Shown here piece by piece: positions 6,090 to 8,651 of a stretch of 8,651 nucleotides of DNA. The notes below the pieces were generated by a model. It saw only the letters and a program-made list of their open reading frames with translations, ran no database searches and had not been told where the DNA came from. Numbering within the stretch: position 1 is the first letter of the stretch; each line of letters starts with the position of its first letter. Position numbers and translations under genes: made by a program. This DNA is from Gemmatimonadota bacterium (GTDB lineage Bacteria; Gemmatimonadota; Gemmatimonadetes; Longimicrobiales; Gaopeijiaceae): positions 1 to 8,651 of the forward strand of contig JAUQOX010000112.1 of assembly GCA_030550695.1 (NCBI GenBank), given 5' to 3'.

Positions 6090-7028
6090 TCAGTAATCCA
6101 GCGTGGCCAGCTCGTCCATGGTACTGCGCACAGCGGCAATGCTCTGATTCAGGGCCTGGGCCTCCTCGGGGGTCAGGGGAACTTCCAGGATCCCTTCCAT
6201 TCCCCCGCGGCCCAGTTTGCAGGGCACTCCGATGAAAATCCCACGGGCACCATATTCCCCGTCCAGGTAGCAGGAGCAAGGAAGGATCCGCTTCTTGTCC
6301 TTCACAATGGCCTCCGCCATCTGCACAGCCCCGGCTGCCGGCGCATAGTAGGCACTTCCCGTCTTGAGGTAGGCGACGATCTCCCCGCCCCCCTTGCGGG
6401 TGCGCTCGATGATGGGCTCGAGCTTTTCCCGGCTAAGGAAATAGGTGAGAGGGATGCCGCTGATGCTGGCATAGCTGACCAAAGGCACCATGGAATCGCC
6501 GTGGCCGCCCAGGACCAGGGCCTGGATGTCCTCCACACTGACATTCAGCTCCATGGCAAGGAAGGCCCGGAAGCGAGCCGTATCCAGGATCCCCGCCATC
6601 CCCACCACCCGGTTCCGGGGAAACCCCGTGACTTGCATGACCACGTAGGCCATGACATCCAGCGGGTTCGAGACCACGATAACCGTGGAATCGGGAGCGT
6701 AGTGCTTGATGTTCTGGGCGCAACTCTTCACGATGCCGGCGTTGGTCTTCAGCAGGTCTTCCCTGCTCATACCGGGTTTTCTGGCCACTCCGGCCGTGAG
6801 GATGAAGAGCTCGGACCCGGCGGTATCCGCCCAGTCGTTGGTCCCCCGAACCCGGGTGTCGAAACCCAGTACGGGCCCTGCCTGAACCTGATCCAACCCC
6901 TTGCCGATGGGCATGCCCTCCACCACATCCAGCAGGACGACCTCTTGGGCCAGCTCCTTCTGGGCCAGGAGCAACGAACAACTTTCGCCGACGTGGCCGG
7001 CGCCCACCACCGTGATCTTGTTGAACAT
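6090..7028 (-). CDS. mdh: Malate dehydrogenase, NAD-dependent, LDH-like type
   Basis: Mdh interconverts malate and oxaloacetate with NAD(H) in the TCA cycle. The 312-residue protein has the NAD-binding GAGHVG (9-14) and D34 at the end of the second strand, which favours NAD over NADP. The active-site loop AGVARKPGMSR holds R83 and R89; an Arg rather than Gln at the first position marks malate rather than lactate dehydrogenase. VSNPLDVM (119-126), D149 and R152 in LDTARFR, and the catalytic H176 in GGHGDSMVPL complete the site. The length fits the tetrameric LDH-like Mdh family. The ATG at 7028 has a GGGGGT site about 4-5 nt upstream and a predicted promoter 52-80 nt upstream. It is the first gene of the run leading to sdhCAB, separated from sdhC by 77 nt containing a hairpin. 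Confidence 0.97.
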   Translation of the reverse strand: MFNKITVVGAGHVGESCSLLLAQKELAQEVVLLDVVEGMPIGKGLDQVQAGPVLGFDTRVRGTNDWADTAGSELFILTAGVARKPGMSREDLLKTNAGIVKSCAQNIKHYAPDSTVIVVSNPLDVMAYVVMQVTGFPRNRVVGMAGILDTARFRAFLAMELNVSVEDIQALVLGGHGDSMVPLVSYASISGIPLTYFLSREKLEPIIERTRKGGGEIVAYLKTGSAYYAPAAGAVQMAEAIVKDKKRILPCSCYLDGEYGARGIFIGVPCKLGRGGMEGILEVPLTPEEAQALNQSIAAVRSTMDELATLDY

Positions 7029-7079
7029 CGGTACCCCCAGGTGAAGAGTGGTCCATACCCAACAGGGACACCGCCTGGC

Positions 7080-7108
7080 AACCTATCCGGGGGTTCGGGG
7101 AGTGTCAA
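7080..7108 (-). promoter_or_regulatory. Predicted sigma-70-type promoter upstream of mdh
   Basis: On the minus strand a perfect TTGACA (7103-7108) is followed after 17 nt by TAGGTT (7080-7085), a weak -10 box with three of six consensus bases. The predicted start near 7073 gives a leader of about 45 nt. The -35 box and its following AC match those of the nuo promoter, which supports a shared housekeeping sigma factor. Confidence 0.5.
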
Positions 7109-7134
7109 CGTGGTTCAAGAAATCGGGGGGAAGG

Positions 7135-7146
7135 GGTCGGCCGACC
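7135..7146. repeat. Perfect 12-bp palindrome upstream of the mdh promoter
   Basis: GGTCGGCCGACC is fully self-complementary and lies about 27 bp upstream of the mdh -35 box, a position where an activator could bind. In such GC-rich DNA a 12-bp palindrome can easily arise by chance. The rest of the 287-nt gap 7029-7315 holds only the mdh promoter and the terminator listed separately; I see no gene in it. Confidence 0.25.
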
Positions 7147-7257
7147 GGGGGGCCGGCAGACCTCCCAGGGGGCTCGACGGCCCGGCGGGGATGCCGCGAG
7201 GGAGGGAGACGACGGGAAGGGAACAAGGGCTCCCCTGGTCCGGATAGGGGAACACGT

Positions 7258-7288
7258 AGGGCCGGAAAGGCTCACCCTTCCCGGCCCT
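7258..7288 (-). terminator. Hairpin terminator of the sigma / anti-sigma / LTxxQ operon
   Basis: The arms 7258-7270 and 7276-7288 form a 13-bp stem with a 5-nt loop, starting 28 nt after the last stop codon. As minus-strand RNA every position pairs, with one G-U wobble. As plus-strand RNA the same position is an A-C mismatch, which supports a role in minus-strand termination. The U-tract after the stem is poor (TACGTGTT on the minus strand), so efficiency is uncertain. Confidence 0.6.
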
Positions 7289-7315
7289 CTTCCGTCCCTA
7301 GGGTGGGATCCGAGC

Positions 7316-7903
7316 TCAGATGCGACCCTGCTCTTCCCCAGGTCCACCGCCCCCGTCGAATTCCGGGCCGCCCCCGATTCCCGCACCGATACCCGGTCCT
7401 CCGGGCCGCCCCTGGCGGAGTTCCTGGATCCTCTGGGCAAAATCTTCCCTGAGGCGGTAGAAGAGCACCAGCTGTGACGGAGTGAGGACTTCCAGGAGCC
7501 GTACCTGCTCCCGCTTATACAGATCCAGTTCCTTCTCCTGCAGGCGGACCATTTCGGACAAGAGCGCCCGGGCCTCGGCCTCCGGAAGATCCGGCAGGGC
7601 AGGATCCCGCAGCCGGTGCCGAAGGGACGCCCGGGCCCGGTTGACCTCCTGGCGTTCGGCTTGAAAGGCCTGCATGGCATCCTGCAACGCTCGAAACTTC
7701 GCCGGCTCCAGCCGAAGCTGAGCCCTGACCGACTCCCCGAACCGGGCCCAGACGCGGGCCTCCAACTCCCCCAGCCGGTCAGGCGGCTGAACTTGGCCCC
7801 GCCTCAACCCTCCACCCGGGGGTGGAACCACCTGCCCCGCGCCGGCCCAGGGTCCCGTTCCCAGGGCCAAGACCACCGCCAGAACACCGATCGCCCTCTT
7901 CAT
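7316..7903 (-). CDS. Secreted LTxxQ / CpxP-Spy-like protein with Gly-rich tail
   Basis: The 195-residue product starts with a clear Sec signal: K2-R3, a hydrophobic core (4-14) and a likely cut near A22 (WAGAG). The mature part is mostly charged and helical (about 44-163), with a long Arg/Glu-rich stretch followed by LTPSQ (140-144) and a further amphipathic helix. This layout resembles the periplasmic Spy/CpxP and zinc-resistance-associated family, which senses or buffers misfolded proteins or metals. Similarity is by pattern, so function is tentative. The tail (165-189) is very rich in Gly and Pro. There is no Cys or His-rich metal site; only H96 is obvious. The ATG at 7903 shares ATGA with the stop of the anti-sigma gene, so both are translated together. 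Upstream in-frame codons belong to the anti-sigma gene in another frame. Confidence 0.8.
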   Translation of the reverse strand: MKRAIGVLAVVLALGTGPWAGAGQVVPPPGGGLRRGQVQPPDRLGELEARVWARFGESVRAQLRLEPAKFRALQDAMQAFQAERQEVNRARASLRHRLRDPALPDLPEAEARALLSEMVRLQEKELDLYKREQVRLLEVLTPSQLVLFYRLREDFAQRIQELRQGRPGGPGIGAGIGGGPEFDGGGGPGEEQGRI

Positions 7904-8436
7904 CCGCCCAACTCCCGCAGAAGGGTTTCCAGCTCCTCCTCCGTAAGTCCGTCCAGGACGGGCCCCCCCGCGACAACCCCACTGTCCCACAGCCACGCCT
8001 CGGGGGCCACCGGGTCGATCTCGAGAACCTCCGTGCCCCTGGCAGACAGTCCATTTTCGCTCCACCGGTTCCAGAGGACCCCGGTGCCCACGGCCACCAC
8101 GATGAGAGCCGCCGCCGAAAGCGCCCAAGAGGGCACGCCGAACCATCGGCTGGCCCCCTTGACCTTGGGCAACCCGAGACCGACCCTCCACCCCTGTACC
8201 CCCCTTCCCCTCCCCGGCGCCGCTTCCTCCCGCAGACGTCTCAGGACAGCCTCTTCCAAGCCCGGAGGAGCCCCCGGCCGGGCCCTCCAGAGCCGATCTA
8301 CGAACTCCGCCTCTTCGCGACACTCGCGGCACTGCCGCAAGTGGCTCTCCAGAGCCAGGCGGAGCGGACTTTCCAATTGCCCATGGTGCCGGTCGGGGAG
8401 CATGTCCCTGACCTGCTCACACGTCAGGTTGTTCAC
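7900..8436 (-). CDS. Zinc-finger anti-sigma factor, membrane-spanning (ZAS / RsiW-like)
   Basis: The 178-residue protein has an N-terminal anti-sigma zinc-binding domain with C6 and the H32-x3-C36-x2-C39 motif typical of ZAS proteins, which hold an ECF sigma factor inactive at the membrane. A single transmembrane helix lies at about 103-122 (WALSAAALIVVAVGTGVLW). The remaining 55 residues would be outside the cytoplasm and are acidic, ending EEELETLLREL. The start is a GTG at 8436, with GGGAG about 7-8 nt upstream; it overlaps the sigma gene stop as GTGA. The closest ATG codons belong to the sigma frame. Gene order (sigma, anti-sigma, secreted protein) supports the assignment. Release of sigma by proteolysis or by metal or redox effects at the zinc site is known for the family but not shown here. 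Confidence 0.88.
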   Translation of the reverse strand: MNNLTCEQVRDMLPDRHHGQLESPLRLALESHLRQCRECREEAEFVDRLWRARPGAPPGLEEAVLRRLREEAAPGRGRGVQGWRVGLGLPKVKGASRWFGVPSWALSAAALIVVAVGTGVLWNRWSENGLSARGTEVLEIDPVAPEAWLWDSGVVAGGPVLDGLTEEELETLLRELGG

Positions 8437-8651
8437 CCCATCATCTCCCGAAGCCGTTTCAGGCCGTGGTGATAGTTCACCCGAGCCGCGCCTTCGCTGG
8501 ATCCCAAAAGGATGCCGATTTCCCGAAAACTCAATCCCTCAAAGATTCGCAAGGTCACTGCCTCCCTCTGCTTTTCCGGAAGGGAGGCAATGAGCTTGGA
8601 GATCCTTTTCCTCTCTTGCCGGAGGCTCAGCGTCTCGTCCGGAAGAGGATT
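8433..8651 (-). CDS. ECF-type RNA polymerase sigma factor, 3' part only
   Basis: The last 72 codons of the gene are in the window, and the 5' part lies beyond the right edge. The visible protein is a sigma-70 region 4: LPEKQREAVTLRIFEGLSF, then a helix-turn-helix REIGILLGSSEGAARVNYH and a final basic helix GLKRLREMMG. The form LPxxQREAxxLRxFEGLSFxEI is characteristic of ECF sigma factors, which direct RNA polymerase to stress or envelope promoters through region 4 contacts at the -35 box. The stop overlaps the GTG start of the anti-sigma gene by 4 nt, so they form one operon. Since region 2 is not visible, the ECF subgroup cannot be assigned. Confidence 0.9.
   Translation of the reverse strand, partial: NPLPDETLSLRQERKRISKLIASLPEKQREAVTLRIFEGLSFREIGILLGSSEGAARVNYHHGLKRLREMMG

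Noticed and set aside
6013..6279. N-terminal extension of SdhC into mdh
   Set aside because: It overlaps the mdh C-terminus in another frame. The start at 6012 has a strong ribosome site and the family N-terminus.
7029..7315. A small gene or RNA in the gap upstream of mdh
   Set aside because: The open frames there are the ends of antisense frames with no ribosome site or conserved-looking sequence; the gap is accounted for by the promoter and terminator.
7904..8332. N-terminal extension of the LTxxQ-like protein into the anti-sigma gene
   Set aside because: These residues are the anti-sigma coding region in another frame. The ATG at 7903 begins a clean signal peptide and shares ATGA with the preceding stop.

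Overview
The window is a GC-rich stretch of core respiratory metabolism from a bacterium that is probably diderm and able to respire. The evidence is a complex I subunit pair, a three-subunit succinate:quinone oxidoreductase with a single diheme-type membrane anchor, a putative lipoprotein, and an ECF sigma / zinc-binding anti-sigma / secreted-protein module. The single-anchor SdhCAB and the LDH-like malate dehydrogenase resemble genes found in Bacteroidota, Gemmatimonadota, Acidobacteriota and some former Deltaproteobacteria. The window alone cannot fix the phylum. I see no mobile element, CRISPR array, rRNA, tRNA or phage gene.

Layout. All genes except dcd are on the minus strand, so the text follows transcription from right to left. 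(1) 8651-7316: the 3' end of an ECF sigma factor gene, a zinc-finger anti-sigma factor and a secreted LTxxQ-like protein. The genes are joined by two 4-nt stop/start overlaps and closed by a hairpin terminator at 7258-7288. (2) 7108-2076: a promoter at about 7080-7108, then mdh, sdhC, sdhA, sdhB and a FKBP-type prolyl isomerase gene. The sdhC to FKBP genes are tightly packed (4-nt gap, 1-nt overlap, 10-nt gap). The mdh-sdhC gap is 77 nt and holds a perfect 9-bp hairpin. (3) 1981-1427: dcd alone on the plus strand, convergent with the FKBP gene and divergent from nuoA. (4) 1244-1: a good promoter, then nuoA, nuoB (10-nt overlap) and the start of a third reading frame that runs off the left edge where nuoC is expected.

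Function. Malate dehydrogenase makes NADH and oxaloacetate in the TCA cycle. Complex I (NuoA/B and others outside) oxidises NADH. SdhCAB oxidises succinate, and both feed the quinone pool. Dcd supplies dUMP precursors for thymidylate. The FKBP is likely an envelope folding factor carried along in the TCA operon. The sigma/anti-sigma/LTxxQ trio looks like an envelope or metal stress sensor.

The content is mostly ordinary. The points worth a second look are three dyad symmetries clustered at the nuo promoter (one with a CRP-like GTGA-N6-TCAC core), the mdh-sdhC hairpin, the FKBP gene in the sdh operon, and the autonomous stress module. I found no convincing previously undescribed system.
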